Assembly (NCBI GenBank): GCA_028583685.1
Contig: JAMXIF010001183.1
Span: forward strand, 11,027,873 to 11,091,872
DNA length: 64,000 nt
Reading direction: 5' to 3'
Source of the DNA: Petaurus breviceps papuanus
Taxonomy: Eukaryota; Chordata; Mammalia; Diprotodontia; Petauridae
The translations under genes were made by a program, and so were the position numbers. A model generated the notes under the pieces. That model saw nothing but the letters and a program-made list of their open reading frames with translations. It did not search any database and was not told the origin of the DNA. Below are positions 34,807 through 46,669 of this stretch, one piece after another (position 1 is the stretch's first letter; each line of letters starts with the position of its first letter).

Positions 34807-36567
34807 ATGTTAGAGAAGTAAGTTGTGTAAATTTCATGGGGCATGTAATTGCCAGTGGGGGAAGATGTTTTGGTCAAGGAGAGTTAGTGCTTTCCTAATT
34901 ATACCTCATTAGAGGATAACTTTGAGCATAGACTGATATGGTGACATATGGAATAACATGACATACACTTGACATGACCTCTGAAAGGCTGACAAGGAAT
35001 GGGTTTCTCACATCCCAAAGATCATCTTTGGTCCTTGGTATCAGCACCTTTTGGAAGGTAATGGTCAGCCTGAAATATATACTTCTATTTGGATGAGAGG
35101 GAAGACCCCAGAGAATGGGAACAACAGAAGGAAGGTGTGCATGCAGTGTAGGAATCAGAGGGCTTTGGGGCCATGCAGAAATTCTTGTATGGGAAGTTCA
35201 GAGATTCATGAAAATGGTCAAGACTAGGAAATGGGCAAAGTAACACTGTGGGGATTCCAATAACATGGAAATATCTTGGTGAAATGCTGTATCAAAAAGT
35301 TTCCCTACTGACTGACTGATTTCCAGGAGAATTTATGCTGTTCTTTCAAGGGATCTGAGTATAATAGCAACTCCAATAATCTCTCCTATAGGCACTAGAG
35401 AAACGGTTACTGTCACTTTGAGAAGCTTTGGAATCTTGAAGAATGACTGCTTCACTCCCACTTGCCAAAGAATCAATGGGGAAGAGGGAGAGTTTTAGCT
35501 TTGTTCCATGAGGAATTTGTAAGGAAATGAGAGAATTAACTGCTATTTGCAAAAAGATTTGAGTTTTAACTGTCATTTGTGAGGAGTCTGGTTTTCCTGT
35601 TATGGCTAAAGAGAATGTAAGAGGACAGAAACAAAGAGATCATTTAATGGAAGGACTGAATTTAGTCTTTTTGTTGTGAATAAGCAAGAAAAAAATTGTT
35701 GAGTGACTTTAGATGTTATTCAGCAGAATTGAATGGTAGGACTATGTTACAGAAGAGAGGGGAAATAATGAGTAAAGTTGATAGAGGCAACTAGATGTGA
35801 TTCTTCTCAAAATGTAATTTTTTTTATGCTTGTGGTATTTACTACTTTGTTAGTAATTGTATATCCAATAACATTGATTTTTTCTTAAGCCTAGGAGGTT
35901 AGGGATTTTTGATGTGTGTGTGTGTATCTATCTGTCTATATGTATATATGCACACACATATATACATATGCAATTACTTCTGGGAAAAATGGTTTTTCCA
36001 GTTTTTTAATAGACTAGGAGGAAGGTTCAGATCTAACTGATTAGAAAAAGGTTGCAATTTTAGGAATTAAAAAATTTCCAAATATATCCTTGGATTACCT
36101 TAGAACTAAGAATGATGAGAATGAATATGGTAACAAGTCAAGTAGCAGACTATGGATTGACTACTCCATAGTCTGTTATGTGTTGCAGCATGTATGTGTG
36201 TATGTGTATGTAGATGATTCCTATTACATGAGTATATAATAAAGAGAAGACCTGCTTGTAAAGTCTTTACCTCTATGCTACTCCATTACCCAGTTTTTCC
36301 CTCACTCTTGTTTCCCAGGGCATTTCAAGGTTTCCTGGGACATTGATTAATAAGCATAGTATTGTTGTTTTTGTTTTTTTTCTTCTTTACTGCCTTCACC
36401 ATCCCACAGATCCCAGGAGAAAAGTGTGTGCAGGGGAATATTGGATCACATGCCATAGAACATGCCAGAGGATGTGCCTGTAGGGCTGTCATAGAGTTGA
36501 ACTTATACTCTGGCCACCTCTGGTGGACTTTTTGGAGTAGTTCTTCTGAGCCTGTACCCTGGTTACT

Positions 36568-36735
36568 TAGGTATAATGGAAAGAAAACTGAATTTGGAGA
36601 GGAATCTGGGTTCAAATACCAGTTCTACCATTTACAATGAGACCTTGAGCAAATGATTTCCCTTCTCTAGGTCTCACTTTTCCTGTCTTTAAAATGAAGA
36701 GACCTTTAAGTCCCCTTTTAACACAAAATTCCATG
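36568..36735 (+). repeat. MIR/THER-type CORE-SINE
   Basis: TAATGGAAAGAAAACTGAAT, GGGTTCAAATACCAGTTCTA, then TGAGCAAATGATTTCCCTTC. Confidence 0.7.
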
Positions 36736-37464
36736 AAATCTATTGAAGTAATATAATCAGGTTTTCAATAGCTTGGGAGGTTCTATTCACATTGATCCAG
36801 GATCCTGAAAGCTTGCCTGATCCAGGACCAATCTTCTGGAATAATTTTCTGAACTTGGACCATTGTTGACAGTCTTTTAAATACCGTACCAACCTTTTCC
36901 TGGTTGTTTATTTGGACATCTTAATGAAATATCTTTTTTAGAGACTAGAGAGAACTATATTTTGTTCTAACTAAGCTCCACAACTAGAGTGGGATATGGA
37001 AAATCTGAAAATAACTTAGAAAAAATGTAAAAGATTTTGGGAAAAAACAAAATATCTGGGATGAATTGAAGCAACAAAAGACTAAAATGTGAAGTCATAA
37101 TTTTCAATTATATGGAAGATGTCAATTTCCCCACTTTCACTTAGGAAAGGTCAGAAGGATCTAGGAGGCATTTTTTTTTTAGAGATCTAAATGTGGAAAT
37201 ATTTATTGATAGGGCTGAAAATACTAAAATAAATTCTAAAAAGGAATATATGGACATTTTTAATGTAAGATCCCTTTTAAAATTTACCTGTTCAAGGACA
37301 CTCTAGTTTCCTTGCAGCCTTAAGATTTTATTCATCACTTTGGATTTTAGGCAAGGTTGGTCTTCATTTGAAACTCAAGATGAAGATCTCCACAAGCGCT
37401 TGTTATTTTATGCCATTGTATAAATGACTATCAGCGATAAGTAAGAGAGGGTGTATTTATATAT

Positions 37465-37688
37465 GTATGTCCAACTCTTCATGACCTCATTTGGTTTTTT
37501 TTGGCAAAGATACTACAATGGTTTGCCACTTCCTTCTCCATATGACTTTACAGATGAGGAACTGAAATAGAGTTAGGTGACTTGAACAAGGTCACACAGC
37601 TAGTATCTGAGGCCAGTTTTGAACTGAGGAAGATGAGTCTTCCTGACTATAGTCCTGGCCCTCTATCTACTCAGCCCCCTAGTTGCCC
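37465..37688 (-). repeat. Mar-1 type CORE-SINE, long RTE-tailed form
   Basis: Reverse copy: CCAACTCTTCATGACCTCAT, GGCAAAGATACTACAATGGT, then core and head end CCCCCTAGTTGCCCCT. Confidence 0.88.
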
Positions 37689-38540
37689 CTCAAAGGGTAA
37701 ATATGTATATGATATAGCATATAATCATGCATATATAGTTAGAATTACATGAAGAGTTGGACATGACTGAGAACAACTGAATATACCCTTTGAGTGTGCA
37801 TATCATAAAAACACCAGTCTTGAGATTCATGTATATTGCACACATATATACATTGTTTGAATATATGTGTAGATACATTATATATACACACATATATACA
37901 TACACACAGATGTGGGTGTATAGACTTTCTCAGCCCGTGTATGGAGATCTTGATTCCGTATTTAAGCAATTAAGATCACAGTTGTGATAATTCTTCCTTT
38001 CTGAACTTCAAAGAGACTTGTCTTTAATCAAAAAGCAATTTTGCTTATGAGATAAATATTAATGTAACTTAATATCTATAGAGTATCCCTTGGGTATATG
38101 CATTAGACACTGTTTCTTTTATGTTTGATGGGATCCCTAAAATTCTTTCAATAATATTGCCCTTCCATGACTACAAGAAGTATCTAGAGTTTGGTTACTT
38201 AATCTGGGTCCTGAGGGATGTGGGGAAAGGCCTCAGGGGACTTGTGAACTTGGATGGGAAAAAAATACATCTTTATTTTCACTAACTTCTAAATAAAATT
38301 GATTATTTTCTTCAATTACTTAAAAAAAAACCACACCTTTTTCTGAGAAGGTATCCACAGACTTCACTCGATTGCCATAAGAAATAAGATCCCTTGCTCT
38401 GGAAACTCCCTTTGGTAATGCCCAACTCTTACTCTTCTACAGAGTAGGCAAAACTAAGGCAGTGTGTGTTTTAAGCATGCTTGTCAACACAGATTGGTTA
38501 CACATTTGCCAAGTGAAAAATCAATGCAGACAGCCCAAAA
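37689..38540. other. Intergenic just downstream of RPS6KA2
   Basis: ATAC/TATG-rich patches (37690-37920) and then plain sequence up to the poly(A) site. No other gene is seen here. Confidence 0.6.
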
Positions 38541-41500
38541 CAAACAGCATAGAATTTTGTTTTATTTCTTTATAAAGAAGGGATGTGCATGCCAAGCCAA
38601 AATGGCAGAGTACAGAAGAAGGATACAATGAGGATTCTCCCCAGCAGCCTGCCCCTGTGAGCTCTTGCCCCACTGTACAGTCCGACTGTTCATCATATTC
38701 TACCAGTGTCCCTCATCATGCAACTGGGCTTCTCATATCCGCATACACACATACACACACACAGAGTTCTTAGTTCAACAGTTTCACAACACAGTACCAT
38801 CTACCCCTTAAGGAAGCTACATCACAGCAGCTGATGCCAGCAGCAGCACTGAGAACAGTGCGAGGAGAAAAGGTAGCAAGAAGCTTATCCACAGACCATT
38901 GTTGGGAGCAATATAGAAAGTCCAAAGGTTGTTATGCTATAAAAATATTACACTTCATAAAACCCATGTTTATTCAAAAAAAATCTATTCAGAAAACTCT
39001 GGAAAGCGTAATAAATATCTGTACAGTGACTGCTCATTTCAAACAAAATAGAAAGCGTGAACATAAGAATGATTTGTAAACATAGATACTGAACCTGTAA
39101 ACAAAGTGCTGGGTCATGATATCTAGGTAGAAAAGCTGTTACACACTAATGAACACACACATACATGTCCAGAGATTTCATTGTTTGACCTACTAGTTAG
39201 CAGTGAGCCTAAAAGCATTGATTACCTTCTGATTCCTGGCCTTCTGAAATGTTACATTTTCCCATTTTCTTCTTTTTGGGGACTTTTTATTGCAAGGTAA
39301 GAGGCTGGGAGGAGAACATAGAACCATCTCAGAAATAGAGCGGTGTACAAATGAAGTCCTTATGGTGTGTGTCAAGAATCAATAAAATAGAACGTAAAAT
39401 CCCATTGTGTAATTTTAAGGATAACACCATTTAATTAACAATACTGGCTTAACCTTATGTCCTATCATTTATGTAAAATCAACATATACAAAGGTAAAAA
39501 AAATGTTAAGCATATGACTTAAGGATAAGAAAATTTCTGTTTTTGTTTTGTTTTGGGTCTATTTTTTTTTATTTGGAGCTGATAATGGCTTGCATGGGCT
39601 AGTTTTGCTAGAATTAAATGAAATAGTTGTTTTGATTTGAAAAAAAAAATATGGGCATGTTAAGGGTGAAAGAAAATACTCCTCTGGTACGAGAAGGCCA
39701 GTACTGTATTTGTGCTTGTAAATGGACTTAATTATTCACCTGTTTCTGCATTTAAACCATTCACTGTACAAATGTGGCACATCATACTTAGCTGAGTTGT
39801 GGGGTATCCGTTGCTAAGAGGGAAAAAAAATCTTTTCTAACTTTCTGTTGACATGAGCTTAAGACTTATTTATTTTGAATAAGGGTTTCAAAAACTGGGT
39901 ATGTTTTCTAGTCATCCAACTGGATTTGGTCATAACAGAATCTAATGCCTACTTAGCAACTGCTTTAATAGGGCATTTCCTTCTGTTAATATGTATTAAT
40001 CAATGTGGTATATACTGATTCATGAAGCAGCATGAAGCAGGTTCTATGCTATCACAATAGCAGACTATATGAATGAATCTGCGTGAACTAAAAAAAAAAA
40101 AAACACCCAAAGTTTTTACCTGGTATAATTTACAACACATACATATGAAATATGCTTTTACCATATCTGAATGGTACTATATCATTCATTTCTTCCTGCC
40201 TCAACTTTCTTAAAAACCCCAAGTGACAAAAATCACTTGGTTTTAACAGCCAAGGAATCTTAAAAATCCTCAATAAGAAAAGAAACAGACATCAATTTTA
40301 CAACCAACACAGAGAGAGACACTGGAGGCTGAGGTCTGCTGTCTTCATTTTTTCTTTTTTGGAAGCAGGGGGAAAATCATCGAACAATACCCAAGTTTCT
40401 TTGTCTCATAGCCCACTGAAGAAATAATGACAAACACCTTATGAGAATAAGAAAAGACATGGGAACATAAAAAAGGACTTGAATGCTTTTGTTTGTTATT
40501 TAAAAACAATGAAATCTAACAGAATAATAAAAAATTATTTATTAAATAGGTTTATTTTTCAAGTCCAGAAAGTAACTGGCATGAGCCAGCATTTTTCTGA
40601 ACTTGACACATACCTTAATGGTGGAGTTAGATGGGCTTGGATGAAAGTGGGGAGGGGGAGGGGAAATGAATCAAATGGTGTCATTTACATGAAATTACAC
40701 TGAAGTCCACCATCAAGCTCAGAAGAAAGGTTGTATTCACCATCAACTTGAATTTTCTCAGTTATTACCAAACAAGTTGTCTAGCTCCAGTAAATGGTAC
40801 AGAAAATAAAAAGACAAGATGAAATAACAATTAAACTACTTTCTTTTGCAACTCTGCTGAGCTGGGTTACTGGACTGAGAATACATTGGACTAAGTGGGG
40901 TCCACAGGGATCCATAGGGAGATGAAATAACACTTAGGTCTACTTTCCCAACAACTGCCTGTTGGTGCTGGGTCTTTTGCCTGGTGACTTTCATTTCACA
41001 GCATTGTTTGATTTGGCAAAGGTCAGCACATCGAAGCTCCTACCCCAACCCTTCTCCCCACCCTTAACTGCCACCCCCACCCCCCTCATGTGCACAGCAC
41101 ATCAAGTCAAACATTTAAATAGCATTTAAATTATTAAAATGTCAAACAGTGATTTAAAAATAGACCTACCCAACAGAAACGTAACATTCAACATAAAAAC
41201 ACAGTTCCTAAAAAGTGCATCACTACTGTTAATGCATCCTCTTGTTCTGTCTCCCTTTTCCTCCCCCCTGCTTCTTTAGGCCAAGGGAGTGGAAGGCCTT
41301 AATGGTATACCTCCTGATTCCAGTTGGACTTAAGAGAGGCATTGACTCAGCCAACAGAATCTGGGGCAGGGATATCAGAGCTCAATTTTCTCAATAGTCA
41401 CAGTATTTTCTGAAAATGAAAGCAAACAGCAAATAGACTGCTTTTGTAAAGCATAGGGAGCAGAAAATTATCTCATCGGGAAACAAAAACCCAAAGCTCT

Positions 41501-42397
41501 CCCTAAATCCTTAATTGGTCTTTTTGTCTACCAGGAGCTAAGGGTTGTGGAAGTAAGAAAATTGAGAGGGAACATAGGTTTGTCCCACGCTTCTTTCCAA
41601 AGAGTTTATTTTCTTTATTTTAGTGAAATTGGTACATGAAGGCCAAAGTATTATCATCTTGGTGGCCTTATTTATGTCTTGGGTAGGCCTTTTTCTCCCC
41701 TCTCAATATGGAAAGAGAAAGAGGGACATTATAAACTCACCTCAATTAAAATGAGAGGAGAGCAGTTAGAACTTAGGAACTCAAGGTTTCTCTGAATGCA
41801 AACAGGAGTCTATCCCTGGACGCCAAAATGCACATGGCATTATCCAGACAACTCGATATGTTAGGGGGATACTTTAATAGCCTTTGCCCTTTTGGAAATG
41901 AGCATCAGTGGATTGTTGATTGATGTATTTGGACAATTTTTCAATAAATTCTACGCATATTAGCTGGTAAGGCAGCAAACTGTGGGCTCAGATCATTGGC
42001 CTTTCAATCAAAAAGTGTCTCTTTAAAACACTTTTAAAAATTATTTGGATGAAAATAATAAGACTAACATAGGCATTTACAGGTTCTCATAGAATTCTGA
42101 AGAGCTTTAGTATGATTCTGAGGAAACAAATTCATTTGGTTTTAATTGGGAATAAGGAGGAAGAGCAGTTGGTAATATTGGCACAGCACAGCTTTGAGAA
42201 GTCAGTAAGTCAGAGTCCTGTTCAGGGCTGGAAAAGGAAATGAAATGAGCCAAGGGAGAGTGCTGCCTTATTTTGGACTTCTGGTCATTCCAGCAATGCT
42301 CATGTGCGATACCCAACAGTCCAGGAGCTGAGTAACAAAAATGGACCTCTCTGGTGAGGAGCTGGAGGGTTTGTTTCTAGGTGCTCTTGCTTGCCTG
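38541..42397 (-). other. RPS6KA2: RPS6KA2 3' UTR (about 3.9 kb)
   Basis: The interval runs from the base after the TAG stop to the likely cleavage site about 20 bases past an AATAAA. I see no SINE, LINE or LTR in it, although the rest of the window has roughly one such element per kilobase; this supports a continuous functional exon. AT-rich stretches with ATTTA pentamers on the transcript strand occur (for example 41112-41140), so AU-rich-element control of the mRNA is possible. Other AATAAA hexamers on the minus strand (near 39868, 40541 and 41608) could give shorter forms. The 3' boundary is inferred from the signal alone. Confidence 0.75.
38561..38566 (-). terminator. RPS6KA2: Likely RPS6KA2 polyadenylation signal AATAAA
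   Basis: AATAAA on the minus strand, followed in transcript direction within about 10-30 bases by a T/G-rich stretch (GCTGTTTGTTTTGGG), which is the usual downstream element. It lies at the end of the repeat-free zone that continues from the stop codon. Other AATAAA hexamers exist nearer the stop, so it may not be the only site used. Confidence 0.65.
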
Positions 42398-42523
42398 CTA
42401 CAACCTTGTTGAAGTAAGTCTCTTCATGCCCCTTCGCTGAGCCAGGTTGGAGGATAATACGGGCTCTAATCTTGGTGCCTGAGGGGTTCTGTTTAAAGCC
42501 AAGTAAGTGGCAGCCATTGCACC
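42398..42523 (-). CDS. RPS6KA2: RPS6KA2 last coding exon: C-terminal tail, ERK dock and stop
   Basis: The exon has 126 coding bases: 41 residues and a TAG stop (42400-42398). The sequence is [20 protein letters not shown] followed by [31 protein letters not shown] is the basic ERK-docking (D-type) motif of RSKs. The C-terminus STRL fits a class I PDZ ligand. [31 protein letters not shown] is characteristic of RSK3 and closes the paralogue question. The acceptor is CTACAG. Human RSK3 has Phe where YLAL has Leu (memory comparison). The terminal exon continues as a long 3' UTR. Confidence 0.97.
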   Translation of the reverse strand, partial: GAMAATYLALNRTPQAPRLEPVLSSNLAQRRGMKRLTSTRL

Positions 42524-43433
42524 CTGTAGAACAATACATGAAGAAAAAGGATGAAAGACCTAGGAAAAATTCATTTACCAACATTCCTCTATCATTCCAA
42601 CTCTTTTTTGCTTGGTTGTCATAAGGGATAGGGAGGGTGATGCTGTCCATGCAGCACATACCAACAAACGTGCATATTGATTGGAAGATTATCTGGTGTT
42701 CCCTGAGCTGCTGAAGGTGGGCCAGCTCTGTCCTAGTGGGTGAGTTTGGGGCAAAGCTGTTTGTTGAACTGACTTCAACTGACTTAGCTTTTGAGTAATC
42801 CTTAGCCTAGAGAAAGGTATTTATCAGGAACCAATATATTTGGCCAATTTTGTAGGTTGCCGTGTTGAGGGTTCTATGCTGTTTCAGAGATCTGACCAAG
42901 AGTGGTCCTGAATCCTTGTTGTGGCTGGAACTCACTGTTCCATTGGATGGCTAGGGGATGCTGGATGGTGATGGACAGTCTGGATCTTCTAGGAAAATAC
43001 TTGAAAAAACCACCACATTCCTGAGACTATGACAGAAGACAGTTGTGGAGGTCAGCGTGTAAGGCAAACTGTCATTTTTCTTGCCAAGTTAGTCTTAGGT
43101 AATTGGGCTTTGTAGAAAGAACACTAGACTTACATTCAGAAAAAATTTAGATTCTGGGCCTGTTATTTATTAGTTATGTGATTAGTAAGTACTTTAATAG
43201 TTCCAAATCTCACTTATAATTCCGTAAGGGAGGTATCACAGAACCTCACAGTTGGCAAAAGTAATGAAGTTATTATATTTGATCTAGAACCTCTTAACAA
43301 CAACCTTGACAAAAGGCCATTCACCTTCTATTTGAAGATCTCCAGGGAGGAGAAATCCTCTACTTATTGAGGCACTTGGGGTTCTACTAATTAGTAGTGG
43401 GTTCTATTGGGGTTCTTGGGGTTCTATTAATTG

Positions 43434-43660
43434 GGTGGCTCAGTGGGTAGATAGAGTGCTGGACCTGGAGTCATAGAGCCTGGAGTTCAAATTTGGTTTG
43501 GGTGCCTGGGCAAGTCACCTAACCACTGACTGCCTCAGTTTCCTTATCTGTAAAATAGAGTTAAATAACAGTACCCATATCACAGAGTTGTTGTAAGGAT
43601 CAAATGAGATAATATTTGTAAAGAACCTTGAAACTCTATGTCAGTATTAGTTATTGCTAG
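43434..43660 (+). repeat. MIR-type CORE-SINE
   Basis: GGTGGCTCAGTGGGTAGATA, AGTTCAAATTTGG, CCTGGGCAAGTCACCTAACC, CAGTTTCCTTATCTGTAAAA and GTTGTTGTAAGGATCAAATG give a nearly full-length copy. The GGGGTTCTA.TAATT motif just before it is repeated two or three times. Confidence 0.8.
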
Positions 43661-43871
43661 CTAGGGTTAGTTTTTCCTTATATCAAGCTGATATCTGTCT
43701 ATACATTTCTACTGGCTGTGCCCTTTTGGAGAGAATAAGTCATTATTCTTCTACATGGCACCCCTTCAAGTGCATTAAATCAGGCATCATGTCTTTACCT
43801 GTCTCACAGGGTTCTTGTTAGGGAAGTGCTCTGTAAATTTGGAAAAACTAAATAAATGTGAGCTATTAGTA

Positions 43872-44277
43872 CCATGTTTCCCCGATAATAAGACACTGTC
43901 TTATTAATTTTTTTGGAAAGAAAAACACCAGAGGGCTTATTTTCAGGGGAGGGCTTATGTTGTCCTGCCTCAGCTCTCCTCCGCGGCACTGCTCTCAATG
44001 GCGCCAGCAAGCAAATCACTGGGGAAGAACAGGACGACGCACTCACTGCTGCAGCTCTGATTGGATGCAGCTCGGAGTGTGGCGTGTGTTTCACCCGGGG
44101 GGGGGAACGGTGCATACAGAGGGTACCGTAATGTAGCGTGTAGCGCAGGGGATCACCCTCACTACAGTAGCAATCTCAATAGGGCTTATTTTTGGGGGAG
44201 GGCTTATTTTAGAGGAATCTTACACAGTAAGGGGAGGGCTTATTTTCAGGATAGGTCTTATTATCGGGGAAACACGG
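43872..44277. mobile_element. Mariner-like MITE with TA duplication
   Basis: The terminal inverted repeats CCATGTTTCCCCGATAATAA and TTATTATCGGGGAAACACGG are near perfect and flanked by TA on both sides (43870-43871, 44278-44279), as in Tc1/mariner. Subterminal AGGGCTTATTTTCAGGGGAG motifs repeat at both ends. The middle (43975-44110) is GC- and CpG-rich, unlike its surroundings. No transposase is present. Confidence 0.85.
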
Positions 44278-44459
44278 TACCAATGTGATTATTTAGACTA
44301 GATGAATATAAACTTTTTGTGTGTATGTGAGAAGACGCTACTTTTCATTGTCAATGAATTCTTGGGATTGCTGAAAATGATGTGGGAATGTGGACACTAA
44401 TAGTAATGTCCCTTTTGAGGCCAAAAGGGAGTTGAGGTTTTTTCCTTCAGTCCCCTCAA

Positions 44460-44650
44460 TCTTACAATGGAAAGAGCATTGATTTGGAGTCAGAAGATCC
44501 AGCTTTGAATACTGGATCTATTACTTATTACCTATATGACCACTGGCAAGCTTTATGATCTCTCTGGGTCTCAGTTTTCTCTATAAGGTGATGGGATTGG
44601 AATAAATGATCTTTAATTATCCACTCCAGCTACAAGTCCCATGATCTTTT
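44460..44650 (+). repeat. MIR/THER-type CORE-SINE
   Basis: CAATGGAAAGAGCATTGATT, GGAGTCAGAAGATCCAGCTT, ACTGGCAAGCTTTATGATCT, then GGATTGGAATAAATGATCTT. Confidence 0.7.
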
Positions 44651-44966
44651 ATGCTGTAGTCAGACCCTTTTGAAATGAAACTTTCCAAATGTGGCCTTGC
44701 TTTACAAGGTATATGAACCTCAGAATGTGTAGCCTCTGTTGGTATATTTTGTATATACACAAAGGAGTATGTAAGGAAAACTTACATACATAAAGTGTTT
44801 TATAAGTTTTCCTTATTTAAAAGGAAATAATTGTTGGATGATAATGTCTTATGATATACTGGGCACTGAGCTAAGTGCTAGGGATACAAATAAAGGCAAA
44901 ACAGTGTAGTTCTCGGGGAGTTTACTAATGGGGGAGGCAACCTGCAAATAAAGAGGTCCATTGTTT

Positions 44967-45124
44967 TTTTTTTTTTAAAGCAATCGGGGTTAAGTAACTT
45001 GCTCAAGGTTACACGGCCAGGTGTTTCTGGGTGGGTGCTAAGTGTCCGAGCCCGGGATTCAATCTCCAGGTCATCTCAACACTGGAGCCGGTGCTCTTAC
45101 TCGCTGTGCTACCTGGCCGTCCCT
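44967..45124 (-). repeat. Mar-1 type CORE-SINE, variant with inner insertion, 15-bp duplication
   Basis: Reverse copy with T tail, AGCAATCGGGGTTAAGTAAC, GGCCAGGTGTTTCTGGGTGG (variant middle) and head end GCTACCTGGCCGTCCC. AGAGGTCCATTGTTT flanks it (44952-44966 and 45125-45139). Confidence 0.9.
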
Positions 45125-45133
45125 AGAGGTCCA

Positions 45134-45382
45134 TTGTTTAGTCATTTTTTTCAGTCATGTCCAACCCTTTGTGATCCCATTTGGGTTTTCTTGGCAGAAA
45201 ATACCGGAAGAGTTTGCCATTTCCTTCTATGGCTCATTTTATAGATGAGGCAAACAGGTTAAGGGACTTGCCCAGGGTCATACAACTGGTAAGTAAGTGT
45301 CTGAGGCCATATTTGAACTCAGGAAGAGAAGTCTTCTTAATTTCAAGTCCTGTACTCTATCCACTGCACCACCTAGCTGCCC
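45134..45382 (-). repeat. Mar-1 type CORE-SINE, long RTE-tailed form
   Basis: Reverse copy: TCAGTCATGTCCAACCCTTT, GGGTTTTCTTGGCAGAAAAT and head end ACCACCTAGCTGCCC. The preceding SINE landed at its tail end. Confidence 0.88.
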
Positions 45383-45699
45383 AAGGAGGTACATACAAGA
45401 TCGATACAGAGTAGATGGAAGGTAATCTTAGATGGGAAGGCACTAGTAGCTGGCAGGATCAGTGAAGACCTCCACCTAGCCAGTTTAATATCTCAACTTT
45501 GGTTTTAAAGAGTTGCCTGGTGGCAATGAGAGGTTAATTGATTCATCCATGGCTACTCAAATAACATTTTAAAATCAGGTCCCAGGTTTTCCTGACTCTA
45601 GGACCAGTTACCATATCATATTGGCTTTTGTCTCATATACATCAGATCATAAATATTCATTGAATTGAATTGAACATCCCACACCTTGAGAGAAGTTTA

Positions 45700-45895
45700 G
45701 TTAACAAAGCACCGGACTTGGAGTCACATGTCTTGCCCTATTATACCAGCTTTGCTACTAAATAGCCATGATCCTGGATAAGTAATTTTACTTCCCTGGG
45801 GTCCGGTCTCCTTTTTTTGTAACATGAGGGGAGGGGCTTGGATTGGAAGATGTTCCTAAGGTTTTTGAACAGCTCTAATATTCTTTGACTCTAAA
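45700..45895 (+). repeat. MIR/THER-type CORE-SINE
   Basis: CAAAGCACCGGACTTGGAGT, CCTGGATAAGTAATTTTACT and GGCTTGGATTGGAAGATGTT. It stops just short of the penultimate exon's donor. Confidence 0.65.
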
Positions 45896-45902
45896 ATTCT
45901 AC

Positions 45903-46040
45903 CTTCACCAGGTGCACATCCTGTCTGCTGAGCTGGTTTTGAGATAAGTAGTCCCTGTTTACAATCCATGGATGTCTCAGTACTTGGACTGCAGTCAGGC
46001 GCTGATGGGGGTCCACATGGAGCATCTTGGATACAATGTC
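45903..46040 (-). CDS. RPS6KA2: RPS6KA2 penultimate coding exon: end of the C-terminal kinase
   Basis: The exon has 138 bp and 46 residues, phase 0, acceptor ACCACAG behind a good pyrimidine tract and donor GTAGAA. It encodes [32 protein letters not shown] and [19 protein letters not shown] with HPW is the subdomain XI signature with the conserved Arg; the following residues lead into the C-terminal autoinhibitory helix. [19 protein letters not shown] matches RSK3 (human [19 protein letters not shown], from memory) and not RSK1 or RSK2. A solo LTR in the same transcriptional orientation ends 94 bp upstream of the acceptor. Confidence 0.96.
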
Positions 46041-46134
46041 CTGTGGTAAAAGAAGAAAGAGAAATAATGAGAAAAGAAAAGGAATAATGGCCTTTTTCTC
46101 TCATGGGTCATCTCACCATATATGTGAGACTGAT

Positions 46135-46669
46135 TGTAGCAGCAAGCACCCCAAGCGTCCTCAGGGTTTGCAGCTACCACAGGTTCTTGGATCTGCTTTG
46201 CTAAAGGAAAGCAACTCAAAATGGGTTAACAAGCTTACTTTAATCAGTCAGACATATATCGTTTACCTTGTTCAGGAGAAAAGGTCAGCACCCTGAACCT
46301 CAAAGTATACAGGCATAATTATCAAGACAGAAACATCAAGTAGACAGATTTCCAAACTGTCCAACCATTACATCCATACCCAGTCAACATCTGGGTTTCC
46401 ACATTCTGGGTTTTTCAAAGCCGGGGGACTCTCAACAACGGCTTCCCAGAATTCAGATCAAATCACAGAACACTTCTCAAAGTGAGTCCCAAAACAAAGC
46501 TACACATCAGGGCTTATATAGCCTTCTCCTGGCTCAGAGAATGTAACAACCTTATTGACTCACTGGCCAATCAAGAAGTATCTACTGAAAAACAAGCCTC
46601 CCTCCCCAGGCTTCAGGTGCACTTTAGCCTAGGGGCAGGGAAGATCTTTAAATCTGCATTTCCATTACA
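46135..46669 (-). mobile_element. Solo LTR, sense to RPS6KA2, 5-bp duplication CTGAT
   Basis: On the minus strand it starts TGTAATGGAAATGCAG and ends TTGCTGCTACA, 535 bp, with CTGAT on both sides (46130-46134, 46670-46674). It has a TATA box (TATATAAGCC, about 46514-46523) and ATTAAA as a possible poly(A) signal (about 46233-46238). Start and end resemble the LTR of the tRNA-Ser provirus (both have GATTTAAAGATCT near the start and CTGxTACA at the end). Fossil; the internal part is gone. Confidence 0.88.

Larger units (their letters stand above)
32485..37464. other. Intergenic, mostly unassigned
   Basis: It holds L2-like patches (about 32505-32590, 32640-32755, 34550-34806), a 128-bp foldback (34257-34384), a TATG/GT patch (35908-35970) and a MIR copy (36568-36735). 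The rest shows no gene or nameable repeat. Confidence 0.5.
42524..45902 (-). other. RPS6KA2: RPS6KA2 last intron (3,379 bp)
   Basis: Donor GTAGAA and acceptor CTACAG. The 900 bases next to the last exon hold nothing recognised. Beyond lie a MIR copy (43434-43660), a mariner-like MITE (43872-44277), a MIR/THER copy (44460-44650), an L2-like patch (about 44870-44950), two nested Mar-1 SINEs (44967-45382) and another MIR/THER copy (45700-45895). Confidence 0.85.
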
